Below are positions 41,901 through 53,487 of a stretch of 64,000 bases of DNA, piece by piece. Position numbers and translations under genes: made by a program. The notes beneath the pieces are model-generated. The model saw nothing but the letters and a program-made list of their open reading frames with translations. It did no database searches and was not told the DNA's origin. Origin of the DNA: UBA7672 sp965279085. Its GTDB lineage: Bacteria; Pseudomonadota; Alphaproteobacteria; Caulobacterales; Hyphomonadaceae. Position 1 is the first letter of the stretch. Every line of letters starts with the position of its first letter. The stretch spans positions 2,728,001-2,792,000 of the forward strand of contig OZ257149.1 of the NCBI GenBank assembly GCA_965279085.1, given 5' to 3'.

Positions 41901-43756
41901 TGCGCAGGAGCCATTACGCCATCCTCGCCAGCGTGCTCGTGGCAGTCGCGTTCATCGGCCTGAACCTCGCCTCGTGGAAATGGCTCGCGCCCGCCCGCGC
42001 CGACTTCACGGCCAATGGCCTTTACACCATGTCATCCTCGGCCAGGCAGGTGGTTCAGCGCCTCGCTGAACCTGTCGAGCTGGAGCTGGTCTATTCCCGC
42101 AGCGTCGGCGCCGAATTCCCGAACATCCGTGCCCATGCCGATCGCGTGCGCCAGCTGATGGCCGAGATCGCGGCCCAGAGTGGCGGCAAGGTGAAGATCC
42201 GCGAGACCGAGCCGGAGCCCTTCTCCGATGAGGAGGATCGCGTTGTTTCCGCCGGCATCACGCCCGCGCCGACCAACGGTGCGGACCCGATCTATTTCGG
42301 CGTCATCGGCCACAACACGGTCGACGACAACATCGCCATCCCCCTCCTTGCGCCCGAGCGTGATGCCCTGCTGGAATACGAACTCGTTCGCCTGATCTCG
42401 CAGCTCGACGATCCGGCCCCGCCGAAGGTGGCGGTGATATCGTCCCTGCTGGCCTACCAGCTCGATCCATCAGAACCGGGCTCGGCCTTCATCCTGCGTG
42501 AAGCAAGACGCGCTTTCGATATCGAGATCGTGCCGCCGGATTTCCGCTCGCTGCCGAACGGGACGGATGTGCTGCTGATGGTGAACCCCGGCCCGCTGGA
42601 CGAGTGGCAGGAATACGTCGTCGACCAGTTCCTGATGCACAGGGGACGTGCGCTGATCGCGCTGGACCCGTTCTCGCGCGTGGCCGCAACTCAGCCCGGC
42701 GCGCAGGCCGCAACCACATCTGCCATCGGCCGTCTCGCCGATACGCTCGGCGTGACCATCGGGCCGGATACTGTCGCTGACCGTGCGCTCGCGCTCCCGG
42801 TCAACGTCGATGCAGGCGGCGGCCGCACTATGGTCGTCGGGCAGCCGCTCTTCCCGGCCGTGCCGCCCGCGCTGATGTCGCGCACGGACATCATCACGGC
42901 CGACCTGTCGCGCCCGATAAACTTCGGCGCGCCCGGCCATCTGATCGCCAATCCACCAGCGGGCCTTGCCTTCACCACTCTGATCGAGACCACTGCGCAG
43001 GCAGCGCTGATATCGAAAGACATCGCCGCGACCGATCCCGGCCCGCGCGCCGTGCTTGAGGCGTACATGTCCGGCGACACGCCACAGATTCTCGCCGGCC
43101 GCCTGTCAGGCGAGCTGCGCTCGTCCTTCACGCTGCCGCCTCCCGCGCCTCCGCAGGACGATCCCGTCCTCGCCGAGCTGGAAAAGCAGGAGATGGCGCG
43201 CGTGCCGCCCTACCTGTCGCGCTCCGAAAATCCTGCCCAGATCGTGCTGGTCGCGGACGCTGATGCGTTCGACGACGGCTTCTACGTCAACAACGGCACG
43301 CCGATTTCGGACAACGCCGCTTTCGTTCTCAACGCGCTGGACAATCTCAGCGGCGATGAGGCGCTGACGGCGCTGCGTTCGCGTGCGCCTGCCGCGCGCC
43401 CGATGGATCGCGTCGATGACCTGCGCGCCGCGGCGCGCGACCGGCTCTATGAGGAGCAGCAGCGGCTGGAGAAACTGCTCGCCGATGCCGAGGGGCGGGT
43501 GAACCTGCTCGAAGGCCGCCGTCAGGGCGGGGCAGCATTGGCGCCGGAAGAACTGGACGAGATCGCAAGCTATCGCGAACAGGCCACAGGCATCCGCAAA
43601 CAGCTGCGTGGCGTCGAGCGCGAATTCCGGCGCGATATCGATGCGCTCGCCGGCCAGCTGCAGTTCATCAACGTCTGGCTGCCGCCGATCTTCGTCGGCG
43701 TGCTTGGCCTTGGCGTATTCGTGTGGCGCTCGCGCAGACGTGGAGCGAAATCATGA
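41900..43756 (+). CDS. GldG-like auxiliary component of ABC exporter
   Basis: 618 residues starting at the ATG that overlaps the permease stop. One N-terminal membrane helix (about 6-26), a large extracytoplasmic domain with the family opening RADFTANGLYTMSSSARQVV, a central Rossmann-like region (KVAVISSLLAY, DVLLMVNPG), a coiled coil near residues 520-595 and a final membrane helix. Such proteins (DUF4350/GldG type) accompany GldF-like permeases in many non-gliding bacteria. It overlaps the DUF4340 gene by ATGA. Confidence 0.87.
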   Translation: MRRSHYAILASVLVAVAFIGLNLASWKWLAPARADFTANGLYTMSSSARQVVQRLAEPVELELVYSRSVGAEFPNIRAHADRVRQLMAEIAAQSGGKVKIRETEPEPFSDEEDRVVSAGITPAPTNGADPIYFGVIGHNTVDDNIAIPLLAPERDALLEYELVRLISQLDDPAPPKVAVISSLLAYQLDPSEPGSAFILREARRAFDIEIVPPDFRSLPNGTDVLLMVNPGPLDEWQEYVVDQFLMHRGRALIALDPFSRVAATQPGAQAATTSAIGRLADTLGVTIGPDTVADRALALPVNVDAGGGRTMVVGQPLFPAVPPALMSRTDIITADLSRPINFGAPGHLIANPPAGLAFTTLIETTAQAALISKDIAATDPGPRAVLEAYMSGDTPQILAGRLSGELRSSFTLPPPAPPQDDPVLAELEKQEMARVPPYLSRSENPAQIVLVADADAFDDGFYVNNGTPISDNAAFVLNALDNLSGDEALTALRSRAPAARPMDRVDDLRAAARDRLYEEQQRLEKLLADAEGRVNLLEGRRQGGAALAPEELDEIASYREQATGIRKQLRGVEREFRRDIDALAGQLQFINVWLPPIFVGVLGLGVFVWRSRRRGAKS

Positions 43757-44769
43757 GCGGCGCAGGCGCAGCCCTCCGGCGCAGGACGTTGATCATTCTC
43801 GCAGGCGTGGCCGGCGTGTCAGCGCTGCTTGGCGCTGCATCCTTCATGCCGCCGGCGGAAGAACTTCCACGCGCCGAGGTCGGCCAGCGCGTCCTGCCGG
43901 CGTTCGAATCCAAGGCGGCGCTCGTTTCGCTCGTCATGGTGACGACGTCGGAGGAGAGCTACCACCTCGTGAAGAACGCCGACGGCTGGGTGATCCCGGA
44001 AAAAGGCAATTATCCCGTCAGTCCCGCGCGCCTGCAGGAACTGACGCAGGCGCTGTCCTACATCGCTTACGCACGGCCGATGACGCGGGACGAGAAGAAG
44101 TTCGACCGCATCGGTCTTGGCGATCCCACGACAGGCGGCACGGGCGCACTGCTCGAAGTCGGCGATGGTTCGGGTGTCAATTTCGCGAAGCTGCTGGTCG
44201 GTTATCGCGACGGCCGCACCTACGTCCGCAGGCCAGACGATCTGCAGGCGTGGGTGGTCGACAATGGTGTGCTGCCACCGCTGCAGCGTGCCGTGCGCTG
44301 GCTTGATCTCGACGTGGCGCCGGTGAAGGCCGAAGACATTGCCGGCGTCGATGTGCGTCCGGCGCAGGGTCCATCCTATCGCCTTGTCCCGAATGCTGTT
44401 GGCGGGTTCAGCCTCGCGCCGCCCTACAATACCCGGCCGGTCGTCGCTGCGCTGGCGCCCAATGTGGCGGCCGAGGCGCTGACACGGTTCTCGGCCGTGG
44501 ATGTCGCTCCGGCCCTGCAGATTGCCGTCGGCGCGCCGGTCGCCGAGCACATCACGCGCACCAAGTCCGGCGCCGCCATCGTGGTGCGCAGCTGGAGGCA
44601 TGAGGATCGCGGCTGGGTAACGATCGGCGCAGCAGTCGCGGAGGGCGCGCCGCCCGAGGCGATGAATCAGGCGATGGCGATCAATACGAAAGCCGCGCCG
44701 TGGGCGTTCGCGCTGACAGAGATGGATTGGGGAAGCTTCTCGACGCCGCTGGCGGCGATCGTCGACTGA
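43753..44769 (+). CDS. DUF4340 domain protein
   Basis: 338 residues from the ATG at 43753. A single N-terminal membrane helix is followed by a periplasmic domain with the DUF4340 pattern: LVMVTTSEESYHLVKNADGWVI, FDRIGLGDP and LLVGYRDGRTYVRR. DUF4340 proteins are the usual last gene of GldFG-type exporter operons, and their role is unknown. It converges on the DUF1223 gene with a 3-bp gap. Confidence 0.85.
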   Translation: MSGAGAALRRRTLIILAGVAGVSALLGAASFMPPAEELPRAEVGQRVLPAFESKAALVSLVMVTTSEESYHLVKNADGWVIPEKGNYPVSPARLQELTQALSYIAYARPMTRDEKKFDRIGLGDPTTGGTGALLEVGDGSGVNFAKLLVGYRDGRTYVRRPDDLQAWVVDNGVLPPLQRAVRWLDLDVAPVKAEDIAGVDVRPAQGPSYRLVPNAVGGFSLAPPYNTRPVVAALAPNVAAEALTRFSAVDVAPALQIAVGAPVAEHITRTKSGAAIVVRSWRHEDRGWVTIGAAVAEGAPPEAMNQAMAINTKAAPWAFALTEMDWGSFSTPLAAIVD

Positions 44770-44772
44770 GCG

Positions 44773-45495
44773 CTACTTCTTCTGCGCTGCGCCGAGGATC
44801 AGGCCTTCCATGCCGTCCTTCTGGACCAGCACGACGCAGCCCGAGGCGCATTTTACCGGGAATTTCTGGGCGCCGCCCTTCCACTCACCGATCTGCTCGA
44901 AACCGGTGACCAGGTTCCAGTAGGTCATCGGCTTGCCCTTGTTGGTCCCGCCGCCGGGCGTGACCTTGGTCGCGCCGGGACGGAAGCGCACGAGGATCAC
45001 GCCAGCCTTGGTCGCCTTGTCTGGCAGGGCGCCGGTGACGACGATGCTGTCCTTGTCGAACGAGACGCTCGCCGGATAGGGGCTGATGTCGCGGACCGCG
45101 AAGCGCTCTTCGATGTCCTTAATGCTGGTGCCAGGGCCGTGCAGGCGGCCCGAATAGACGACCTGCGGCGTGTACGGTCCGCGATAGGCCAGCACGCGGT
45201 TGTAGCGCTTCTGGCGGTCGGTGAATTCCGGCTTCGCGAACGTGTCGTCCCAGCCGAGATAGTCCCAGATGCCGACCGGGTAGGTGAGGGCGATAACGTC
45301 CGACCGCTCGGCCAGCTTCTGGATGTTGGCGTTCGCGACCGGGCAGTTGCCGCAACCCTGGCTGGAGAACAACTCCATCACCACGGGGCGCACGGCATGC
45401 TCGGGCACGTTCATGCCGCCGCGCTGGGCCAGCGCGGAAGGCGTGAACGCCAGCGCCAGAGCGGCGCAGAACAGACGTGCGGTGAACGACTTCAT
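44773..45495 (-). CDS. DUF1223 secreted thioredoxin-like protein
   Basis: 240 residues from the ATG at 45493-45495; the 14-codon extension upstream lacks a signal peptide. A Sec signal peptide is followed by VVMELFSSQGCGNCPVANA, with a CxxC in a thioredoxin-like first helix, and YPVGIWDYLGWDDTFAKPEFTDRQ, which is characteristic of DUF1223. A further Cys pair is at CASGC. Function unknown, possibly redox. It is downstream of acnA on the same strand. Confidence 0.88.
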   Translation of the reverse strand: MKSFTARLFCAALALAFTPSALAQRGGMNVPEHAVRPVVMELFSSQGCGNCPVANANIQKLAERSDVIALTYPVGIWDYLGWDDTFAKPEFTDRQKRYNRVLAYRGPYTPQVVYSGRLHGPGTSIKDIEERFAVRDISPYPASVSFDKDSIVVTGALPDKATKAGVILVRFRPGATKVTPGGGTNKGKPMTYWNLVTGFEQIGEWKGGAQKFPVKCASGCVVLVQKDGMEGLILGAAQKK

Positions 45496-45565
45496 TCCGA
45501 CCCGATTATCTCGCAGGTGCACAAACGTCCGAATCAAGACGCTGTGACTCCTAGTGACCGGAGGC

Positions 45566-48244
<2,679 letters not shown>

Positions 48245-48366
48245 GTCAGGGGCGCCTTTCGGTGCAGCGGCAATCATTGTTCGGGAAAGCCAGCGGGCCC
48301 CCGCTATGGCGGCGTTCCTACAGGACGCCGTATGGGTAAGCAATTGAGCGCCAAGGGGTAAAGATA

Positions 48367-48996
48367 TTGATTGGCGCAGGCGCCTCATCACTGGTCCTTG
48401 AGGTCACGAATCTCGCGGCAGCACGGGGTCTGCGCGTGCTTTTCGAGGGGCTCGACCTCAAGGTTTCCGGCGGGGAAGTGCTCGAACTGCGCGGACCCAA
48501 CGGTTCAGGCAAATCGACCCTTCTCCGGATTGTCGCCGGCCTGACCCGTCAGCATGCCGGGACTGTGACCTGGTCAGGCGCCAGCGGCGACGCGCCGCAC
48601 CACTATCTGGGTCATCTCGATGCCGTGAAACCGTCTGAGACGGCGATCGAGCAGGCGACCTTCTGGGCGAGCTGTTTCGGCCGCGACCGGTCACTCGTCG
48701 CGCCGGTCATGCAACGCGTCGGTCTCAAGGGCCGCGAACGGGTGCCGGGCCGGGGTCTGTCGGCCGGCCAGAAACGCCGTCTGGCGCTGACGCGGCTGCT
48801 GATCGATCCGCGCCCCGTCTGGCTGCTCGATGAGCCGACTGCTGGGTTGGATATCGAGGGGCGCGGGCTTGTCGATGGCCTGGTGACCGAACACGTCGCG
48901 TCAGGCGGCATGGTGATCGCCGCCGTACATGGCGATGGGTTCGCTGGATCGCGCACACTCGATGTGTCGACCCTACCAAAGGGTGTTCCGGCATGA
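48367..48996 (+). CDS. ccmA: Cytochrome c maturation ATP-binding protein CcmA
   Basis: 209 residues from a TTG start (48367). CcmA is the ATPase of the CcmABCD complex that releases holo-CcmE. Walker A GPNGSGKST, signature LSAGQKRRLALTRLL and Walker B WLLDEPTAGLD are present, and the length and HYLGHLDAVKPSET segment are those of CcmA. Gene order ccmA-B-C-D-G follows; ccmE, ccmF and ccmH are not in this window. Confidence 0.93.
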   Translation: MIGAGASSLVLEVTNLAAARGLRVLFEGLDLKVSGGEVLELRGPNGSGKSTLLRIVAGLTRQHAGTVTWSGASGDAPHHYLGHLDAVKPSETAIEQATFWASCFGRDRSLVAPVMQRVGLKGRERVPGRGLSAGQKRRLALTRLLIDPRPVWLLDEPTAGLDIEGRGLVDGLVTEHVASGGMVIAAVHGDGFAGSRTLDVSTLPKGVPA

Positions 48997-49658
48997 AGGG
49001 CGCTTTTGCCGTCTTCTCGCGCGAGCTGCGCCTTGCCTGGTCTGGCGGAGGAGGGGCGGCGCTGCCGGTCGGTTTCTTCGCGGCGGCATCAAGTCTGACG
49101 CCGTTCGCGGTGGGCAACGACATTGAGAACCTCAAGGTCGCCGGCCCCGGCGTGATGTGGATCGCGTTGGCGCTGTCGAGCCTGTTGCCGATGGAGCGGC
49201 TGTTCCAGTCCGATCTCGAGGACGGGACGCTGGACGCCTACGCCGGATCCGGCATGGCGATGGAAGGCGTGGTGCTCGCCAAGACCCTCGCGCACTGGAT
49301 CGCGACGGGAATTCCTCTGGCGCTGATCGCGCCGGTCCTCTGGATCATGCTGCAGGGCCCGCCCGAGACGACGCCGTTCGTTGTCGTTGCGGCGTTGCTG
49401 GGTTCGCTCGCCTTTTTCTTTTTCGGATCGGTCGGCGCCGCACTCGCGGCTGGCCTCCGGCGCGGCGGCCTGCTGATCGCCCTTGTGACACTGCCGCTCT
49501 ATGTGCCTGCGATGATATTCGGCGCGGCCTCGCTTTACGCTGCGGCGTCAGGTCAGCCCTGGCACACGGCGCTTGCGGGAATGGGCTTCGCCGCCATGTT
49601 CGGCATTGCGAGCTCCATCTTCGGGGCGCCGATGGCCTTGCGGACGGCCATCGACTAG
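48993..49658 (+). CDS. ccmB: Haem exporter membrane protein CcmB
   Basis: 221 residues, six membrane helices. The WIALALSSLLPMERLFQSDLEDG segment is the CcmB signature that contacts CcmA. The start overlaps the ccmA stop (ATGA). CcmB forms the core of the ABC-like complex of cytochrome c maturation. Confidence 0.94.
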   Translation: MKGAFAVFSRELRLAWSGGGGAALPVGFFAAASSLTPFAVGNDIENLKVAGPGVMWIALALSSLLPMERLFQSDLEDGTLDAYAGSGMAMEGVVLAKTLAHWIATGIPLALIAPVLWIMLQGPPETTPFVVVAALLGSLAFFFFGSVGAALAAGLRRGGLLIALVTLPLYVPAMIFGAASLYAAASGQPWHTALAGMGFAAMFGIASSIFGAPMALRTAID

Positions 49659-49745
49659 AGATTTCGTCGCAGCCCGATCCGGATTTTGTGAACGGGCGAA
49701 GCGCGTTGAACGACTAGACTGGACTGACTTCGGGAGCCTCTCACC

Positions 49746-50459
49746 ATGGCCGTGATGTCCTACTTCGCGAACCCGCACCGCTTCATGGCGGTGTCGAAGT
49801 GGTTTGCGTGGGGGTTCACTATCCTTGGCGCGGCCGTGATCCTGCTTGGCGCCTATCTCGGCCTGTTCGTCGTGCCGCCTGACGCCGTGCAGGGCGACTC
49901 GGCCCGGATCATGTTTGTCCATGTGCCGGCGATGTGGCTGTCGCTGTTCGCCTACGCCTTCATGACCGGCGCCAGCCTGATCTCGATTGTCTGGCGCCAT
50001 GCGCTGGCCGACGTCGCGGCCAAGTCGGCCGCGCCATTCGGCGCGGCGGTAACGGCGCTTGGCCTGCTGACCGGCTCGATCTGGGGCTACCCGACATGGG
50101 GCACCTGGTGGGAGTGGGGCGATGCGCGTCTCGTCTCCGTACTCGTGCTGTTCTTCATCTACCTCGGCTACATCGCCATCTGGCAGGCGATGGAAACGCC
50201 GCAGAAGGCCGCGCGCGCCGCGGCGATCCTCTGCCTCGTCGGCGCGGTGAACCTGCCGATCATCCACTTCTCGGTCGAATGGTTCTCGACCCTGCACCAG
50301 ACGGCGATGAACGCGACAGCGGAGTTCAAGTACCCGATGTATGTCGTTGCCCTCGGTTATCTCGCTCTGTTTGGCGGGCTGACGCTGCTCAACATGCGCG
50401 CCGAGATCATGAACACACGCGCGGAAATGCTGATCCAGCGCAGACAGGCGGCGGGCTGA
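49746..50459 (+). CDS. ccmC: Haem-handling protein CcmC
   Basis: 237 residues with six membrane helices. The tryptophan-rich WGTWWEWGDARL motif, which presents haem to CcmE, and the flanking histidines (MFVHVPAMW, FSVEWFSTLHQ) are conserved. A GGGAG element lies eight bases before the ATG. An 87-bp gap separates it from ccmB. Confidence 0.95.
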   Translation: MAVMSYFANPHRFMAVSKWFAWGFTILGAAVILLGAYLGLFVVPPDAVQGDSARIMFVHVPAMWLSLFAYAFMTGASLISIVWRHALADVAAKSAAPFGAAVTALGLLTGSIWGYPTWGTWWEWGDARLVSVLVLFFIYLGYIAIWQAMETPQKAARAAAILCLVGAVNLPIIHFSVEWFSTLHQTAMNATAEFKYPMYVVALGYLALFGGLTLLNMRAEIMNTRAEMLIQRRQAAG

Positions 50460-50462
50460 GAC

Positions 50463-50612
50463 ATGTTCGAATACGGCCGCTACACGCCTTACGTCCTGAC
50501 GTCCTACGGCATCGCCGCCGTGGTGATCGTCGGCCTTCTGGTCTGGTCGATCCTCCGCGTCGGGAACGCAAGAAAGAAGCTCGACACCGTTGAGAAGGAC
50601 GAGACGAAGTGA
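50463..50612 (+). CDS. ccmD: Haem exporter accessory protein CcmD
   Basis: 49 residues: MFEYGRYTPYVLTSYGIAAV, then one membrane helix and a charged C-terminal tail. This short one-helix protein after ccmC is CcmD, which stabilises the CcmABC-CcmE complex. The ATG lies three bases after the ccmC stop and the gene's stop overlaps the GTG start of ccmG (GTGA). Confidence 0.9.
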   Translation: MFEYGRYTPYVLTSYGIAAVVIVGLLVWSILRVGNARKKLDTVEKDETK

Positions 50613-51154
50613 AACGCTGGATGGCGATCCTGCCGCTCGCGGCGCTCGCGGCTCTGGTGGTCGTGGGTTTCTCGCGTCTGACAGGCGGCGATCCCGCACC
50701 AGCGTCGTTCGCGTCGCCCTCGCGCCCTGCGCCGCAGTTCGATGTTCCGGGCTTTGAGGGCGGGCAACTGAAGCTGGCAGACTTCACGGGCCGGCCCGTG
50801 CTCATCAATTTCTGGGCGACCTGGTGCACGCCGTGCAAGCTCGAGCATCCGCTGCTGGTCGAGATGTCGAAGCAGGGCGTCGAGATCGTCGGCATCCTCT
50901 ACAAGGATCCCAAAGGCATCGAAGCAGCGCATACGCTGCTCGCGCGAGATGGCGATCCGTTCGCCCGTATAGGCCTCGACCCGCTGGGCGATCTCGGGAT
51001 CGACATGGGTATTTCCGGCGTGCCGGAAAGCTTCCTGATCGACGCCAACGGCCAGATCGTGAAGACCAAGCGCAACTACTTCGTCGAGAAGGACGTCACG
51101 GACTTCGTGGCGGCCTACAAGGCCGAAGTCGCGAAATCCGGCGCGGGTAACTAG
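50609..51154 (+). CDS. ccmG: Thiol:disulfide interchange protein CcmG/DsbE
   Basis: 181 residues from a GTG start overlapping ccmD. A membrane anchor (about 5-23) is followed by a TlpA-like thioredoxin domain with FWATWCTPCKLEHP as the redox CxxC. The cis-Pro segment GVPESFLID is normal. CcmG keeps apocytochrome c cysteines reduced for haem attachment. Its last four bases overlap the 3' end of the convergent MarR gene. Confidence 0.94.
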   Translation: MKRWMAILPLAALAALVVVGFSRLTGGDPAPASFASPSRPAPQFDVPGFEGGQLKLADFTGRPVLINFWATWCTPCKLEHPLLVEMSKQGVEIVGILYKDPKGIEAAHTLLARDGDPFARIGLDPLGDLGIDMGISGVPESFLIDANGQIVKTKRNYFVEKDVTDFVAAYKAEVAKSGAGN

Positions 51155-51738
51155 CGCTTCTTCGCGTTCTTCCGTTTCTTCATCATCGGCTTTTTCGCGG
51201 GCGCAGCTTTGACGGCCCGCGGCGTCTCGCCGGCGCTGGCGTGCTGCTCATCAGCGGCCTCGGCCAGAGCCACCAAGGTCGCCCGGAAGGAGGCTCGCCG
51301 GTTTGCCGGAATCGCGGCGATCAGCGCGCGGTCAACTTCGCGCATGGCGGGCAGGGCAGCCTCAAGCCGGCGGCGGCCTTCGCTGGTGATGCTGACCGAC
51401 TTCGCGCGGCCATCATCCTCGGCGGCCGAACGCGAGATGAACCCCTTGCGCTCCATCCGCGCCATCATCTCGGCAAGCGTCGAGCGGTCGACGCCGGTGG
51501 CGCTGACGAGATCGGACTGGCTCGCGCCGTCGGCTTCGGCGATCGCTGCCAGCAGCACGGTCTGGCGGAGAGTGACCCCATCCGGAAGGTCGGACTTCAG
51601 GAAGATTTCGGCGGCGAACTGTTCGGCGCGGCGCAGCATATGGGAGGGCGATTCGCTCAGGCGGAACACCGGCCCGCGCTTCGGCGCGCGTGACGCCTTC
51701 CGGTCCGGCCGCCGCGCGGCTTCCGCCCGGATCGTCAT
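51151..51738 (-). CDS. MarR family transcriptional regulator
   Basis: 195 residues from the ATG at 51736-51738, which has GAGG six bases upstream; an ATG two codons earlier is also in frame. A winged helix-turn-helix is visible (SQSDLVSATGVDRSTLAEMMARMERKGF) with the wing region SAAEDDGRAKSVSIT. The C-terminus is a lysine/arginine-rich tail (AKKPMMKKRKNAKKR) that probably adds nonspecific DNA affinity. The regulated genes are not obvious; the Nudix gene is divergent from it. Confidence 0.85.
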   Translation of the reverse strand: MTIRAEAARRPDRKASRAPKRGPVFRLSESPSHMLRRAEQFAAEIFLKSDLPDGVTLRQTVLLAAIAEADGASQSDLVSATGVDRSTLAEMMARMERKGFISRSAAEDDGRAKSVSITSEGRRRLEAALPAMREVDRALIAAIPANRRASFRATLVALAEAADEQHASAGETPRAVKAAPAKKPMMKKRKNAKKR

Positions 51739-51860
51739 GCCCATCCTCGTGTGTTGGTCGGGTCAAGCATAGGGAGCCTCCAGGCCATCGATCAGCCCCC
51801 ACACAGGTGAATGTAGGGTTCCTGCTTCCTCTGTGCACACCAAAAGGTCATCCTGAAGCA

Positions 51861-52400
51861 GTGAGTGACCCAAGACCTTCCGTTTCCTTCTCTCTCGGCA
51901 CCCCTGACGGGGAGGACCGCGAGCGTCGCATTTGCGACACCTGCGGTTTCATCGACTACATGAACCCCAGAATTGTGGCGGGCGTTGTGGCGCATGCGGA
52001 TGGAAAAATCCTCCTGTGCCGAAGGGCCATCGACCCGCGAAAGGGTTTCTGGACGCTGCCCGCGGGTTTCATGGAACTCGGCGAAAGTGTCGAGGAAGGG
52101 GCGAAACGGGAAGCGCATGAGGAAGCCCGTGCTGAACTCGAGATCGAAACGCTGCTGGGCATGTATTCGATCCCACGTATCGGCCAGGTGCAGATATTCT
52201 TCCGTGCACGGCTTTTGAACGATCCGTCACCCGGGCCGGAAAGCCTCGAAGTGGGCCTGTTCGGCTGGGACGATATTCCGTGGAAGGAGCTTGCCTTCCC
52301 ATCCGTGCGCTGGGCGCTCGATCACTATCGCGAGACCGAGGGCCGGACAGGCTTCCCGCCCTTCGGCAACCCGCCGGGAACCGACAAGCTGACGCGATGA
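51861..52400 (+). CDS. Nudix hydrolase with N-terminal zinc-ribbon-like segment
   Basis: 179 residues from the GTG at 51861; the frame is open further upstream but overlaps the divergent MarR gene region. An N-terminal CDTC pair followed by GFIDYMNPRIVAG is the half-ribbon typical of one Nudix group. The Nudix box spans GFMELGESVEEGAKREAHEEARA: the catalytic glutamates are present, but the consensus Gly after EE is Arg. Substrate unknown. The stop overlaps the globin ATG (ATGA). Confidence 0.85.
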   Translation: MSDPRPSVSFSLGTPDGEDRERRICDTCGFIDYMNPRIVAGVVAHADGKILLCRRAIDPRKGFWTLPAGFMELGESVEEGAKREAHEEARAELEIETLLGMYSIPRIGQVQIFFRARLLNDPSPGPESLEVGLFGWDDIPWKELAFPSVRWALDHYRETEGRTGFPPFGNPPGTDKLTR

Positions 52401-52795
52401 TCGGAGCCGCCGAGGGCCAGGTCATCCTGCGCACGCTGGAGCAGGTCGCCGAGCGCCATGGCGATCCGGCAGCCGCGATCTACACCCATCTTTTCGGGGC
52501 CCATCCGGAACTCGAGCGTCTGTTCCACATGGATCGGGATGGCGGCGTGCGCGGTTCGATGGTCCAGCAGGGCTTCGAATGCATCATTGATTATGTTGGC
52601 GAGCGTCTGGTCGCCCCGCAGATCATCGCTGCAGCCCGGATACATCATGACGGCTATGGCGTCCCGGCCAAGCGGTTCGACGATTTCTTTGTCGCGACGC
52701 GGAACGCATTCCGCGACCTGCTGGGCGCCGACTGGACATCTGACGTCGATAGCGCGTGGGCGAAGCTGCTGGCCGAGTTCGCGGCGATCCGCTGA
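52397..52795 (+). CDS. Single-domain globin
   Basis: 132 residues from the ATG that overlaps the Nudix stop. Globin fold pattern: helix A-B with LEQVAERHGDPAAAIY, the distal-region THLFGAHPELERLF, and the proximal-histidine region RIHHDGYGVPAKRF (F helix), with helix H at FRDLLGADW. The heme ligand is one of the two adjacent His in RIHHD. It is a small cytosolic haem protein, perhaps for oxygen or NO handling; no reductase domain is present. Confidence 0.8.
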   Translation: MIGAAEGQVILRTLEQVAERHGDPAAAIYTHLFGAHPELERLFHMDRDGGVRGSMVQQGFECIIDYVGERLVAPQIIAAARIHHDGYGVPAKRFDDFFVATRNAFRDLLGADWTSDVDSAWAKLLAEFAAIR

Positions 52796-53455
52796 TCAGG
52801 CCGGGTCGCTGGCTTTCTTGTCGGTGCCGTCTTCCGGCTCCTCGATCGCGTGCTTCATCAGGAAGGGCAGGTTGGCCGCCATGAACACGACAGCGAGCGG
52901 GATCGACAGGAACAGCTTGGAATTGACCCAGAACTCCTTCGGGAAGTTCCGCCAGATCACCTCGTTGATGATGGCCAGCAAGACGTAGAACGCCGCCCAG
53001 CGCAGGGCGAAGACCTTCCAGGCGCGATCCGGCATCTTGAAGGCATGCTCGAACGCCGTCTTCCAGATGTTCCGCCCGATGGCGAGGCTGCCAAGGATCG
53101 TCACCGCGAACAGCATGTTGATGATTGTGGGCTTGATGAAGGCGAAGGTCTCATCCTGCAGCCAGATCGTAAGGCCGCCGAACGTCATCACGACGACGCC
53201 GGTGATGATCAGCATGGGCGGCAGCTTCCGTCCCTTGAACAGCGTCCAGCCGATAGCTGCGGCGACGCTGGCCATGAAGACACCGGTAGCCCAGAAGATG
53301 GCAGTCTGCTTCGAGAACGGTCCCGTCTCGTCGGTGTAGTTCTGCATCACGTTGAAGACGATCACGAAGGCTAGAACAGGCCCGATATCGGTCCAGATAT
53401 TCCCGGCCCCTTTCGGGATCGATTTCTTCGTTTCGGCAGGAGAGGTGTCGGTCAT
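52796..53455 (-). CDS. ispZ: Septation protein A / inner-membrane protein IspZ (YciB)
   Basis: 219 residues from the ATG at 53453-53455. Five or six membrane helices; the family blocks VLAFVIVFNVMQNYTDE, WLQDETFAFIKPTIIN and FALRWAAFYVLLAIINEVIWRN are intact. YciB/IspZ proteins help coordinate envelope synthesis with division. In related genomes ispZ is next to ftsY, whereas here three genes intervene. It converges on the globin gene with no gap. Confidence 0.92.
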   Translation of the reverse strand: MTDTSPAETKKSIPKGAGNIWTDIGPVLAFVIVFNVMQNYTDETGPFSKQTAIFWATGVFMASVAAAIGWTLFKGRKLPPMLIITGVVVMTFGGLTIWLQDETFAFIKPTIINMLFAVTILGSLAIGRNIWKTAFEHAFKMPDRAWKVFALRWAAFYVLLAIINEVIWRNFPKEFWVNSKLFLSIPLAVVFMAANLPFLMKHAIEEPEDGTDKKASDPA

Positions 53456-53487
53456 CGGGGTCACTTAGCGGTCAGGGCCATGGCGGG

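Noticed and set aside
48245..48391. N-terminal extension of AcnA by 49 residues
   Set aside because: Not similar to AcnA and rich in Arg/Ser; it would also overlap the ccmA start region.
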